A DNA stretch of 64,000 bases. It comes from Streptomyces resistomycificus (lineage in GTDB: Bacteria; Actinomycetota; Actinomycetes; Streptomycetales; Streptomycetaceae). Both the position numbers and the translations under genes were made by a program. The notes beneath the pieces are model-generated. The model saw only the letters and a list, made by a program, of their open reading frames with translations. It was not told the origin of the DNA and did no database searches. Shown one piece after another: positions 33,118 through 41,832 of the stretch (positions within the stretch are counted from its first letter, which is position 1; every line of letters starts with the position of its first letter). The stretch lies in the NCBI RefSeq assembly GCF_001514265.1, contig NZ_KQ948992.1, forward strand, positions 1-64,000. The letters run 5' to 3'.

Positions 33118-35464
33118 GCCGGCGCCTCCGGGCGTCTATGAGCATCTCCTGGACGTTGCGCAGGGGTTGACCGTCCGCGTCGGTCGCGTGCCGGGTCCAC
33201 TCGCCGTCCGGGCCGAGGTGCCAGGACGCGGTGGTGTCGGACATGCCGGTCTCGAGGAGCCGGTTCAGGGCGGCCCGGTGGGCGGGGTCGGTGACCCGTA
33301 CCAGCGCCTCGATACGACGGTCGAGGTTGCGGTGCATCATGTCGGCGCTGCCGAACCACACCTCGGGCTCGCCGCCGTTGCCGAAGGCGAACACCCGGGA
33401 GTGTTCGAGGAAGCGGCCGAGGATCGAGCGGACCCGGATGTTCTCCGACAGCCCCTCGACGCCGGGGCGGACCGCGCAGATGCCGCGCACCCACACGTCA
33501 CACGGCACGCCCGCCTGGGACGCGCGGTACATGGCGTCGATGATCGCCTCGTCCACCATCGAGTTGACCTTGATGCGGACGAACGCGGGGCGTCCGGCAC
33601 GGTGGTGCTGGACCTCCTTGTTGATCCGCGCGATCAGGCCGTCCCGGAGGGACTTGGGGGCGACGAGCAGACGGCGGTAGGTCTCGCGGCGCGAGTAGCC
33701 CGACAGGCGGTTGAACAGGTCGGAGAGGTCCGCGCCGACCTGCGGGTCGGCCGTCAGCAGGCCCAGGTCCTCATACAGCCTGGCCGTCTTCGGGTGGTAG
33801 TTGCCGGTGCCGACGTGGCTGTAGCGCCGCAGCGTGTCGCCCTCCTGGCGGACCACCAGGGACAGCTTGCAGTGGGTCTTCAGGCCGACCAGGCCGTAGA
33901 CGACGTGGCAGCCCGCCTCCTCCAGCTTGCGCGCCCACTTGATGTTGGCGTGCTCGTCGAAGCGGGCCTTGATCTCCACCAGGACGAGGACCTGCTTGCC
34001 GGCCTCGGCGGCGTCGATGAGCGCGTCGACTATGGGGGAGTCGCCCGAGGTCCGGTACAGGGTCTGCTTGATGGCGAGGACGTCCGGGTCGTCGGCGGCC
34101 TGCTGGAGGAACGCCTGGACCGACGTCGAGAAGGAGTCGTACGGGTGGTGCAGCAGCACGTCCCGGCTGCGCAGGGCGGCGAAGATGTCGGGCTGGGAGG
34201 CCGACTCGACCTCCGCCAGGTCACGGTGGACGCCCGCGATGAACTTGCGGTACTTCAGCTCGGGCCGGTCCAGGGAGGCGATCCGGAAGAGGCCCGTGAG
34301 GTCCAGGGGACCGGGCAGCGGATACACCTCCGCCTCGCTGATCTTCAGCTCGCGGACGAGGAGGTCCAGGACCTCGCGGTCGATGGACTCCTCGACCTCC
34401 AGACGCACCGGCGGCCCGAAGCGGCGCCGCATGAGCTCCTTCTCCAGGGCCTGGAGGAGGTTCTCGGCGTCGTCCTCCTCGACCTCCAGGTCCTCGTTGC
34501 GGGTGAGCCGGAAGGCGTGGTGCTCCAGGACCTCCATGCCCGGGAACAGCTCCTCCAGGTGGGCGGCGATGACGTCCTCGATGGGGACGTAGCGGCCCGG
34601 GGAGCTCTCCAGGAAACGGGACAGCAGCGGCGGCACCTTGACGCGGGCGAAGTGGCGGTGGCCGGTGACGGGGTTGCGGACGACGACCGCGAGGTTCAGG
34701 GAGAGGCCCGAGATGTACGGGAAGGGGTGCGCCGGGTCGACCGCCAGCGGGGTCAGCACCGGGAAGATCTGGTGGCGGAAGAGGGTGAACAGGCGGGCCT
34801 GTTCCTTCTCCTGGAGCTCGTTCCAGCGGACCAGGTGGACGCCCTCTTCGGCGAGGGCGGGAGCCACGTCCTCGTGGTAGCAGGCGGCGTGCCGGGCCAT
34901 CAGCTCGCGGGAGCGGGCCCAGATCATCTCCAGCACCTCGCGGGGCTGGAGGCCGGACGCGGACCGGGTGGCGACACCGGTGGCGATGCGGCGCTTGAGA
35001 CCGGCCACCCGGACCATGAAGAACTCGTCCAGGTTGCTGGCGAAGATCGCGAGGAAGTTCGCGCGCTCCAGCAGGGGGGTGTTCGGGTCCTCGGCGAGTT
35101 CGAGGACGCGCTCGTTGAACGCGAGCCAACTGCGTTCCCGGTCGAGGAAACGACCCTGCGGAAGCTGGGGCCCGTCGAACGGCGACTCCTCGTACGCGTC
35201 GAGGTCGGCGTCGATGTCGGGTTCCAGGTCGGAGACGGCCGCCGCGATGGTGTGCGGGCGGTGCGCGGCTATGGAACCCACGGAGGGCTGGGCGTGCTGG
35301 ACCTGTGCCTGGGCGTTTGGCTGGCTCATGGACCCATTCTTCCGCGCCACGAGCGATACAGGCGCGTCGGACAGGGCGGGCGGGAGCGTGGGAGCGTCTC
35401 GGACGTCCCCGTTCCCCGCGATCCCCTCGGGGGGCGGCGAAGGCTCTGGCACGACGGGCTTCAT
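33098..35464 (-). CDS. ppk: Polyphosphate kinase 1
   Basis: This 788-residue enzyme makes polyphosphate from ATP and, in the reverse direction, can regenerate ATP. Typical blocks are RFLDRERSWLAFNERVLE, FFMVRVAGLKRRI, LHHPYDSFSTSVQAFL, KQTLYRTSGDSPI and the active-site His region SHVGTGNYHPKTARLYED, with a second His in FLEHSRVFAFGN. The ATG at 35464 is preferred: GAGG lies 8 bases upstream and the extra N-terminal residues keep coding bias. An ATG at 35329 would give 743 residues. It is PhoP-dependent in S. lividans; I saw no convincing PHO box here. Confidence 0.95.
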   Translation of the reverse strand: MKPVVPEPSPPPEGIAGNGDVRDAPTLPPALSDAPVSLVARKNGSMSQPNAQAQVQHAQPSVGSIAAHRPHTIAAAVSDLEPDIDADLDAYEESPFDGPQLPQGRFLDRERSWLAFNERVLELAEDPNTPLLERANFLAIFASNLDEFFMVRVAGLKRRIATGVATRSASGLQPREVLEMIWARSRELMARHAACYHEDVAPALAEEGVHLVRWNELQEKEQARLFTLFRHQIFPVLTPLAVDPAHPFPYISGLSLNLAVVVRNPVTGHRHFARVKVPPLLSRFLESSPGRYVPIEDVIAAHLEELFPGMEVLEHHAFRLTRNEDLEVEEDDAENLLQALEKELMRRRFGPPVRLEVEESIDREVLDLLVRELKISEAEVYPLPGPLDLTGLFRIASLDRPELKYRKFIAGVHRDLAEVESASQPDIFAALRSRDVLLHHPYDSFSTSVQAFLQQAADDPDVLAIKQTLYRTSGDSPIVDALIDAAEAGKQVLVLVEIKARFDEHANIKWARKLEEAGCHVVYGLVGLKTHCKLSLVVRQEGDTLRRYSHVGTGNYHPKTARLYEDLGLLTADPQVGADLSDLFNRLSGYSRRETYRRLLVAPKSLRDGLIARINKEVQHHRAGRPAFVRIKVNSMVDEAIIDAMYRASQAGVPCDVWVRGICAVRPGVEGLSENIRVRSILGRFLEHSRVFAFGNGGEPEVWFGSADMMHRNLDRRIEALVRVTDPAHRAALNRLLETGMSDTTASWHLGPDGEWTRHATDADGQPLRNVQEMLIDARRRRRGTATP

Positions 35465-35568
35465 TCGCCGAGCCTCGCAAGCCCGTCTTAACCGACGGTT
35501 ACGGCGACATGGCGTGCGGGACACCGGGGAGCGGCTCCCGGGCGTCCACGTGCGGCGATGACCGGGAT

Positions 35569-35604
35569 CCCGTACGTCCCTCCCCCCGTGGAGGGACGTA
35601 CGGG
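35569..35604 (-). terminator. Strong hairpin ending the GntR/ABC operon
   Basis: A perfect 15-bp stem (35569-35583 with 35590-35604, inner sequence CGTACGTCCCTCC) closes on a 6-base loop. It is 47 bp past the last permease stop and separates that operon from ppk on the same strand. Confidence 0.85.
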
Positions 35605-35650
35605 GGCGTGCGCCGTCGGGTGCGCGCCGTCGCGGGCGCCCTGGACGGCC

Positions 35651-36526
35651 TCAGACGGTCGCGCGCGGGCGCGCTTGCTGGGCGTGTGGTGCGGGAAGGC
35701 CGGTGGTGCGGCGGTGCAGCAGCCAGAAGGCGGCGGCGGTGGCGACGGCGGTGACGGTGAGCAGGATGCCGGTCTCGACGAGGTGCAGGGGCCAGAAGTG
35801 CGACGGCGGGTGGTAGTGGCCGTCGCCCTGCTGCCACCAGTCGTTGGGCATCTCCTTGCGGCCGGGGGCGGTCTTCGTCGGCCAGAAGTCCGCCCGGTGG
35901 ATTTCCAGGTACTGGTTGAGCACCACCATCACGGCGACCGCGACACCGAGTGCGGGCAGTGAGCGGCGCAGCAGGAGTCCGGCGAGGGTGCCGACGGCGA
36001 GGGCGCACAGGCCGTACGCCACCACCGCCGGGCCGTGGGCCGCGAACACGTCGTTGAAGGTCCAGTCGTCGCCCATCAGGTCCCGGTTCGCCGACCAGGC
36101 CCACCGGTAGACCGGGACGAAGACCGCGCCGCCCAGGACGATCAGCAGGGCGGGCAGCGCCAGTTTGACGGCCAGCCAGCGCAGCGGTGTCACGGCCTGC
36201 GTCCAGGCGAGCTGCGCGGTGCCGCTCTCCAGTTCACGGCCGATCAGCGAGCCGCCCGCCCAGGCGGCGACGGCCCAGAAGCTGTAGAGCATGAGCGTGC
36301 TGATCCAGCCGGTCGGCTCGCTGTAGTCGAGGCTGGCCCAGAGCGCGCCGCAGAAGCCGGGCGCGTTGTCGGGGCAGCGGTCCAGCGCGGCCCGGACCGA
36401 GTCCACGGTGACCGTGTTCAGCCACACCAGGCCGGCGACGGCGGCCAGGACGAAGACGGTCCACACGACCAGTGCCGTGCGGTGCAGGCGCAGCACGGTG
36501 CGGATCAGGCCTCGGTCGGCGGTCAT
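35651..36526 (-). CDS. ABC-2 type permease (second of pair)
   Basis: This 291-residue membrane protein has about six hydrophobic segments. It shares with its neighbour the motif GSLIGRELESGTAQLAWTQ and the late motif HPPSHFWPLHLVETGILL, so the two are diverged paralogues. It probably forms a heterodimeric exporter with that neighbour. The ATG at 36526 overlaps the stop of the first permease by 4 bp. The substrate is unknown. Confidence 0.9.
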   Translation of the reverse strand: MTADRGLIRTVLRLHRTALVVWTVFVLAAVAGLVWLNTVTVDSVRAALDRCPDNAPGFCGALWASLDYSEPTGWISTLMLYSFWAVAAWAGGSLIGRELESGTAQLAWTQAVTPLRWLAVKLALPALLIVLGGAVFVPVYRWAWSANRDLMGDDWTFNDVFAAHGPAVVAYGLCALAVGTLAGLLLRRSLPALGVAVAVMVVLNQYLEIHRADFWPTKTAPGRKEMPNDWWQQGDGHYHPPSHFWPLHLVETGILLTVTAVATAAAFWLLHRRTTGLPAPHAQQARPRATV

Positions 36527-37560
36527 GCGAGCCCTCCCCGGTGGTCGGCGGTGCGGTGCCGCAGCACGCGGAACGTGAGGACGGTCAGCAGGACGGCGAC
36601 GGCGAGGAGGATGCCGGACGCCACGAACTGCAGGGGCCAGTAGTGCGAGGCGGGGTGGTAGTCCCGGTAGAAGCTCACGGCGTCGAGGCGGTCGAAGAGC
36701 GCGCCGCACGAGGGGTCGATGCTGCTGCCGCAGTACCGGGGGATGCCGAGGCGGTCGCCGTCGGCGGTGAGCAGGCCCTCGGCGACCCCGATGCCGGAGC
36801 CGGAGGGGCCCTCCCGCAGGCTGCTGACGCGGGTGACGGTGGGCCACAGGTGGGGCAGCGCCATGAAGATCCCGGCCCACAGGGCGGCCGTGGCGCAGAC
36901 CGAGCCGACGAGCGCGGCCAGGGACCGGCGCAGCAGCAGGCCCAGCAGGGTGCCGGCGGCCAGGCCCGCCAGGGCGACGGCGACGACCACGGGGCCGCTC
37001 GCGTAGAAAGTCTCGATGCTGTACCAGGGCTTGGCGGTGTCGACGCGGCCCAGGCCCGCCGTCCACGCCAGCCGGTTCAGCAGGGCGGCGAGAGCGGTGC
37101 CGACGGTGACCAGGGCGGCCGGGAGGGCGAGCTTGGCGGTGAGCCAGCGGGTGGGGGAGACGCCCTGGGTCCAGGCGAGCCGTGCCGTGCCGCTCTCCAG
37201 CTCGCGGCCGATCAGCGAGGCGCCCGCCCACATGGCGACCAGGAAGGGCAGCGTGAGGACGGTCAGGCTCGTGTAGAGCGAGACGTCCTTGTACAGCAGG
37301 ATCGCCTCCTGGTCGTAGCCGCACGCCCCCGTCGTCGGGCAGGCGTCGTACTGGTTCCAGGCCGCCGCCGAGGCGTCCGTGAGCGGTCCCCCGAGCCACA
37401 GCAGCAGGGCGGCGAGTACGACGACCAGGACCGTCCAGACGCAGAGTGCCGGGCGGTGCAGGCGCAGCAGCCAGCGGAGCCGGCGGGCTGGTGCGGCCTG
37501 GGTGCCGGGGGCGCCGGGGGCCGGTGCGGTGGCCCGGGGCGGAGTGGTCACGGTGCTCAC
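36523..37560 (-). CDS. ABC-2 type permease (first of pair)
   Basis: This 345-residue permease carries ASLIGRELESGTARLAWTQ and HPASHYWPLQFVASGILL, matching its downstream paralogue. Two Cys residues in the first outer loop (DACPTTGACG) and a Cys in YCGSSIDPSCG recall Cys positions in the paralogue and may form disulfides. The GTG start forms a GTGA overlap with the ATPase stop. This is a typical YtrABC-like exporter with GntR control. Confidence 0.9.
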   Translation of the reverse strand: MSTVTTPPRATAPAPGAPGTQAAPARRLRWLLRLHRPALCVWTVLVVVLAALLLWLGGPLTDASAAAWNQYDACPTTGACGYDQEAILLYKDVSLYTSLTVLTLPFLVAMWAGASLIGRELESGTARLAWTQGVSPTRWLTAKLALPAALVTVGTALAALLNRLAWTAGLGRVDTAKPWYSIETFYASGPVVVAVALAGLAAGTLLGLLLRRSLAALVGSVCATAALWAGIFMALPHLWPTVTRVSSLREGPSGSGIGVAEGLLTADGDRLGIPRYCGSSIDPSCGALFDRLDAVSFYRDYHPASHYWPLQFVASGILLAVAVLLTVLTFRVLRHRTADHRGGLA

Positions 37561-38447
37561 GCGGCCTTCCCTTCGAGCCCGGACGGCGTCAGGGCCGGCG
37601 CCTGGGGGTTGCGCAGGTGTGCCAGTACCAGCTCCTCCAGGGACAGCCGGCCGCCGGCACGCCAGTCGCCGGGGAGCGGGCCCGCCGGGCGGATCAGGGC
37701 GCTGAGCTGACGGCCGGCGGTGCGGGACTCGACCACGGTGTGCGGGGCCAGGTCGGTGTCCGCGGGGACGGCCACCCGCGTGTGGGCGGCGAGGAGTTCG
37801 TCGATGTCGCCGGCCAGGCGGACCCGGCCGTCACCGACCAGCAGGAGGTGGTCACAGGAGTCCTCGAGTTCGGCGACCACGTGCGAGGACATCACGATGG
37901 TGGTGCCGTGCTCGGCCGCGTCCGCCATCAGGACGCCCATCAGCTCGTGCCGTGCCAGCGGGTCGAGGTCGGCCATCGGCTCGTCCAGGAGCAGCAGTTC
38001 GGGCCGCTTGCCCAGGGCGAGGGCGAGCGCCACGCGGGTGCGCTGGCCGCCGGAGAGGGAGCGGATGCGGGACCTGGGGTTCAGCGATCCGCCGGCCACG
38101 ATCCGCTCGGCGGTGGGCTGGTCCCAGCGGCCCGGGTTGAGGTCGGCGCCCATGTCCAGGGTCTGGGCGACGGTCAGCTGCGGGTACAGCGGCTTGTCCT
38201 GGCCGACGAAGCCCACGCGGGCGCGTGCCCGGCCCGGGGTGGTGCCGAGGACGGTCACCGTGCCCTCGGTCTGGGCCAGCAGGCCGGCGGCGAGGGCGAG
38301 CAGGGTGGACTTGCCCGCCCCGTTGGGGCCGACGACGGCACACACACGGCCGGCGGGCAGCCGGAAGGCGCAGTCGCGCAGCGCCCAGGCTCCTCGGCGG
38401 CCGAAGCGCTTTCCCAGCGCGGCCGCGGCTATCGCCGTGTCGGTCAT
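37557..38447 (-). CDS. ABC transporter ATP-binding protein
   Basis: This 296-residue ATPase has Walker A GPNGAGKST (about residues 37-45), signature LSGGQRTRVALALAL and Walker B LLLLDEPMADLDP. The C-terminal part of about 80 residues follows the drug-exporter type. The ATG at 38447 overlaps the GntR stop in ATGA. It energises the two permeases encoded after it. Confidence 0.93.
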   Translation of the reverse strand: MTDTAIAAAALGKRFGRRGAWALRDCAFRLPAGRVCAVVGPNGAGKSTLLALAAGLLAQTEGTVTVLGTTPGRARARVGFVGQDKPLYPQLTVAQTLDMGADLNPGRWDQPTAERIVAGGSLNPRSRIRSLSGGQRTRVALALALGKRPELLLLDEPMADLDPLARHELMGVLMADAAEHGTTIVMSSHVVAELEDSCDHLLLVGDGRVRLAGDIDELLAAHTRVAVPADTDLAPHTVVESRTAGRQLSALIRPAGPLPGDWRAGGRLSLEELVLAHLRNPQAPALTPSGLEGKAA

Positions 38448-38857
38448 GACGGGTCTCCTTGGTCGTGCCGGCCGGGGTGGGGCTCGGCGTAGTGCTTCTC
38501 GAGTACGGCGGTGAACAGCGCGGCCACGTCGTCGCGGTCCAGCCCCGCCGTGTGGGCCCGGGCCGTCCACGCGTCCAGCTCGCCGGCCAGGGGCGAGTCG
38601 GTGGGGGCGGTGTTCAGGGCCCGGCGCACGAAGGTGCCGAGCCCTCGCCGGGCCTCGACCAGACCCTCGCGCTCCAGCTCGCGGTAGGCCTTGAGCACGG
38701 TGTTCGGGTTGATCGCGGTGGCTTCGACGACCTCGCGGGCCGTGGGCAGCTTGTCGCCCGGCTCCAGCAGGCCCAGGCGCAGGGCCTGTTTGGTCTGCTG
38801 GACGATCTGGACGTAGGTGGCCACGCCGCTGTGCCGGTCGATGCGGTAGTCGACCAC
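38444..38857 (-). CDS. GntR-family repressor, YtrA subfamily
   Basis: This 137-residue protein consists of a winged-helix domain (about residues 5-75, with DKLPTAREVVEATAINPNTV and REGLVEARRGLGTFV) and only a short helical tail. That is the YtrA layout. Such regulators repress the ABC operon they head. The GTG at 38857 gives the usual DYRIDRHSG start; a GTG at 38869 is possible. The perfect inverted repeat at 38865-38900 lies right at its start, so autoregulation is likely. Confidence 0.92.
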   Translation of the reverse strand: MVDYRIDRHSGVATYVQIVQQTKQALRLGLLEPGDKLPTAREVVEATAINPNTVLKAYRELEREGLVEARRGLGTFVRRALNTAPTDSPLAGELDAWTARAHTAGLDRDDVAALFTAVLEKHYAEPHPGRHDQGDPS

Positions 38858-38864
38858 TGGGGTA

Positions 38865-38900
38865 ACCACCCTTTCACTAATTGAGTAGTGAAAGGGTGGT
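38865..38900. promoter_or_regulatory. Perfect 15-bp inverted repeat, likely GntR operator
   Basis: ACCACCCTTTCACTA (38865-38879) and its exact complement (38886-38900) flank the 6-base spacer ATTGAG. It lies immediately upstream of the GntR start and 69 bp before the divergent sigma-factor gene. The core TCACTA/TAGTGA is similar to YtrA-type sites. Confidence 0.75.
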
Positions 38901-38968
38901 GGAAGGGGTGTCCGAAAGTCAAGCGTGATTGCGTGAACCGATCGGACGGGCTCGTGCGATGAGGAGAC

Positions 38969-39511
38969 GTGAGCGAAACGAGAAGCGACGGGGAGCTGCT
39001 GCGGGCCATCGCGGCGGACGGGGACCGGCGCGCCTTCGAGGAGCTGTACCGGCGGTTCGCGCCGTGGCTCACCGCACGGCTGCGTGGCCGCTGCTCCGAC
39101 GCCGGGGTCGTCGACGACGTCGTACAGGAGACGTTCCTGGCGGTGTGGCGGGGGACCGCCCGCTACCGGCAGGAGGGTGACGTGGCCGGGTGGCTGTGGC
39201 GCGTCGGGTCGCGGCGGCTGGTGGACGCGCTGCGCGGCGACGGGGCACGGGGGCGGCTGCGGCAGGCGCTGGCGCGGCTGCGGCACCGGGACGAGGCGTC
39301 CGCGGAGGAGCGCGTGCTCGCGGGGGTTGAGCACGGGGACCTCGCGGGCGCCCTGGTCCGCCTCTCACCGGAGCTGCGCGCGGTGCTCCAGGCGACGGTC
39401 ATCGACGGGCTGACCACCCGGGAGGCGGCCGTCCTCCTCGGCATCCCGCCGGGCACGGTCAAGACACGGGCCATGCGAGCCCGCAAGCAGCTGCGGGAGG
39501 CGCTGGCATGA
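38969..39511 (+). CDS. ECF-type RNA polymerase sigma factor
   Basis: This 180-residue sigma factor has region 2 at about residues 20-90 (RAFEELYRRFAPWL, DDVVQETFLAVWRG) and region 4 at about 125-178 (VIDGLTTREAAVLLGIPPGTVKTR). It starts with GTG. It is followed, with overlapping stop/start codons, by a short gene and a zinc-finger membrane protein that is its likely anti-sigma factor. The ABC genes downstream may be its targets. Confidence 0.92.
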   Translation: MSETRSDGELLRAIAADGDRRAFEELYRRFAPWLTARLRGRCSDAGVVDDVVQETFLAVWRGTARYRQEGDVAGWLWRVGSRRLVDALRGDGARGRLRQALARLRHRDEASAEERVLAGVEHGDLAGALVRLSPELRAVLQATVIDGLTTREAAVLLGIPPGTVKTRAMRARKQLREALA

Positions 39512-40035
39512 ACAGGCGGACAGAGGAGACGACGGCACACCCGCGACCGACCGGGGACGGTGGCTCGCCTGGTCGGCGGGGGAGTGCTCGCGGCGGTGGC
39601 CGTGGCCGGGCGGCGGGTGCCCGCCGGTCCGGGACCGCCGGAGGTGACGCGCCGGGGCGCCCGAGGCGGAGGGTCGCTGGGGGGCTCGCGGTGGTTCCGG
39701 GGGGTGTGGATGCCGGTCGGTGGACTTCGCAGCCGTGGCTCTCGGTCGGTGCGGGTGACGTCACGCCGAGCCGCCGGGGGCGGATGGCCGACGTGGGGCT
39801 CACGGCGATCTCCGCGGGTGCGGGTGCGGGTGCGGGTGCGAGTGCGAGTGCGGGTGGGCGTGCGGGTGCCGGTCGCCCGTCGTCGGAGACTGCGGCCTCG
39901 GTGAGCGGCGGGGCGGCTCCGCGGGAGCGGGCAGGCGGGCGTGGACTCTCGGTGGTCGACGGGGGTGTCGTGGCCGGCCGGCGTGGGCGGCAGGGACAGC
40001 GTGGGCGTGACGGAGCACGGGAGGTGGCGGAATGA
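39508..40035 (+). CDS. Uncertain gene between sigma and anti-sigma, possibly frame-disturbed
   Basis: The 175-residue frame overlaps the sigma-factor stop in ATGA, and its own stop overlaps the anti-sigma ATG, so position supports a gene. The content does not. Third-position G/C is lower than in neighbours and the protein is mostly Arg/Gly. A better hydrophobic segment (GGGVLAAVAVAG) appears in another frame around 39575-39610. The C-terminal part includes an expandable Ala/Gly repeat. It may be a decaying secreted or membrane protein, or hold sequencing indels. Confidence 0.35.
   Translation: MNRRTEETTAHPRPTGDGGSPGRRGSARGGGRGRAAGARRSGTAGGDAPGRPRRRVAGGLAVVPGGVDAGRWTSQPWLSVGAGDVTPSRRGRMADVGLTAISAGAGAGAGASASAGGRAGAGRPSSETAASVSGGAAPRERAGGRGLSVVDGGVVAGRRGRQGQRGRDGAREVAE
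39814..39869. repeat. Hexanucleotide tandem repeat
   Basis: About nine copies of GCGGGT/GCGAGT-like units run in tandem, giving a (Gly-Ala)/(Ser-Ala) stretch in the overlapping frame. The unit length keeps frame when the copy number changes. Confidence 0.75.
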
Positions 40036-40871
40036 GCTGGCATGTGTCCGAGGAGGACCTACGGGCCTACGCGCGGGGCGAGTTGGCGCCCCCGGGGCTC
40101 TGGTCCGCCGACGCGCACCTCACCGCCTGCGCGCGGTGCCGCGGTGTGCTGGCCGACGTCAGTGATCCGGCGGCCCTCGACGCGGGGTGGGAGCGGCTCG
40201 ACGCCGAACTCGACGCGCCCCGCCCGGGGCTGTTCGAGTCGCTGCTGGTCCGGCTGGGGGTCGCCGACCACATCGCGCGGCTGCTCGCGGCCACACCGGT
40301 GCTGCGCGGCTCCTGGATCGGCGCGGTCGTCGCCCTGCTGGTCATGACCGTCGTGGTGGCCAACGTCGGCCCGTCCGCCGACACACCCACGCTGTTCCTG
40401 GCCCTCGCACCGCTGCTGCCGCTCGCCGGGGTCGCGCTGTCGTACGGCCCCGCGCTGGACCCGACGCACGAGATGGCCGTCGTCTCGCCGATGCACGGCT
40501 TCCGGCTGCTGATGATCCGTACGGTCGCCGTGCTCGTCGCCGGACTCGGCCTCAACGGGCTCGCCACGCTGGCCCTGCCCGGGTACGGGCTGCGCGCCCT
40601 CGCCTGGCTGCTGCCCGCCCTCGCCCTCACCGCGACCGGCCTTGCGCTCACGCCCAGGCTCGGCCCGGTGCTCGCGCCCTCGTTGGTCGGCGGCGCGTGG
40701 ATCACGCTGCTGCTGGCGGCGGAGGCGGCGGCGGGCCCGGACACAGAGGGCCCGATCGCGCCGTTCACCGCGACCGGCCAGGGCGTCTTCGCCGTGGTCG
40801 CCGCGCTCGCCGTGGCCCTGCTGTACGCGGTGCGGGACGGCTTCGACCGGGCGGGGGGAAACGCGGCATGA
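40032..40871 (+). CDS. Zinc-finger (zf-HC2) membrane protein, likely anti-sigma factor
   Basis: This 279-residue protein has an N-terminal zf-HC2 motif, His-x3-Cys-x2-Cys in DAHLTACARC at about residues 28-37. About six membrane helices follow between residues 95 and 270. ECF anti-sigma factors of this kind hold the sigma factor at the membrane. Here the membrane part is larger than usual and may also be part of the transporter. It starts with ATGA coupling to the preceding gene. Confidence 0.87.
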   Translation: MSWHVSEEDLRAYARGELAPPGLWSADAHLTACARCRGVLADVSDPAALDAGWERLDAELDAPRPGLFESLLVRLGVADHIARLLAATPVLRGSWIGAVVALLVMTVVVANVGPSADTPTLFLALAPLLPLAGVALSYGPALDPTHEMAVVSPMHGFRLLMIRTVAVLVAGLGLNGLATLALPGYGLRALAWLLPALALTATGLALTPRLGPVLAPSLVGGAWITLLLAAEAAAGPDTEGPIAPFTATGQGVFAVVAALAVALLYAVRDGFDRAGGNAA

Positions 40872-40968
40872 CCGGCACCCCCGTCGACCTTGCCCTCTTC
40901 CCCCACCCTCACTTCCCCTCCCCCTCTCTCGTCCTCTTCCCCTTCCTCTTCTTCTACGGGAGTTCTGT
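40872..40968 (+). other. Pyrimidine-rich leader before the ABC ATPase gene
   Basis: The 97-bp spacer is almost purely C and T on the plus strand between 40895 and 40956, ending just before a GGGAG ribosome-binding site. No frame is coding. Such a tract could keep the mRNA unstructured or act as a protein-binding site; it may also only reflect slippage. Confidence 0.45.
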
Positions 40969-41832
40969 ATGACCCCCACCGTCTCCGCCTCCGGGCTGAG
41001 CCTCCGTTACGGCGGTATCCGCGCCCTCGACGACGTGTCGCTGCGGCTGACGCGGGGCGTCACCGGGCTGCTGGGGCCCAACGGGGCCGGGAAGACCACT
41101 CTGTTGCGGGTGCTGGCCACGGCCGTGCCGCCGGACCGGGGGGCGTTCACCGTGCTCGGGCACGACCCGGGCACCCCGCGCGGGCGGCAGGAGGTGCGGC
41201 GGGTGCTCGGTTATCTGCCGCAGGCCCCCGGCTTCCACCCGGACTTCACGGCCTTCGAGTTCGTCGACTACGTGGCGATCCTGAAGGAGCTGACCGACCG
41301 GGGCGCCCGGCACCGCGAGGTGCGGCGCGTCCTCGCGGAGGTGGACCTGGGCGACGTGCGCGGCCGGCGCATCAAGAAGCTGTCCGGCGGTATGCGGCAG
41401 CGGGTCGCACTGGCGGCCGCGCTCGTCGGCGACCCCGGTTTCCTCGTCATGGACGAGCCGACCGTCGGCCTGGACCCCGAACAGCGCATGCGCTTCCGGG
41501 AGTTGATCGCGCAGGCAGGGGAGGGCCGGACCGTGCTGCTGTCCACGCACCAGACGGAGGACGTGGCGATGCTCTGCAACCGGGTCGTGGTCCTGGCGGG
41601 CGGCCAGGTCCGTTTCGAGGGCACCCCCGCCGAACTGACCGCACGGGCCGCGGGCCGCGTGTGGAGCAGCACGGAACGCGACCCCGGCGCGCTGGCCGGC
41701 TGGCGCACCGGCACCGGCTCCTTCCGCAACGTCGGTGATCCGCCGCCCGGCGCCGAACTCCTCGACCCCACCCTGGAGGACGGCTACCTGCTCACCCTCG
41801 ACGACGCGGGCGCGGAGGTGGCGGCAGCGTGA
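40969..41832 (+). CDS. ABC transporter ATP-binding protein
   Basis: This 287-residue ATPase has Walker A GPNGAGKTT (about residues 37-45), signature KLSGGMRQRVALAAAL and Walker B FLVMDEPTVGLDP. The ATG at 40969 follows GGGAG; longer frames upstream overlap the anti-sigma gene. It works with the permease encoded next, whose GTG start overlaps its stop. Confidence 0.93.
   Translation: MTPTVSASGLSLRYGGIRALDDVSLRLTRGVTGLLGPNGAGKTTLLRVLATAVPPDRGAFTVLGHDPGTPRGRQEVRRVLGYLPQAPGFHPDFTAFEFVDYVAILKELTDRGARHREVRRVLAEVDLGDVRGRRIKKLSGGMRQRVALAAALVGDPGFLVMDEPTVGLDPEQRMRFRELIAQAGEGRTVLLSTHQTEDVAMLCNRVVVLAGGQVRFEGTPAELTARAAGRVWSSTERDPGALAGWRTGTGSFRNVGDPPPGAELLDPTLEDGYLLTLDDAGAEVAAA

Noticed and set aside
33167..35491. 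774-codon plus-strand open frame
   Set aside because: Antisense to polyphosphate kinase, whose active-site motifs are unambiguous.
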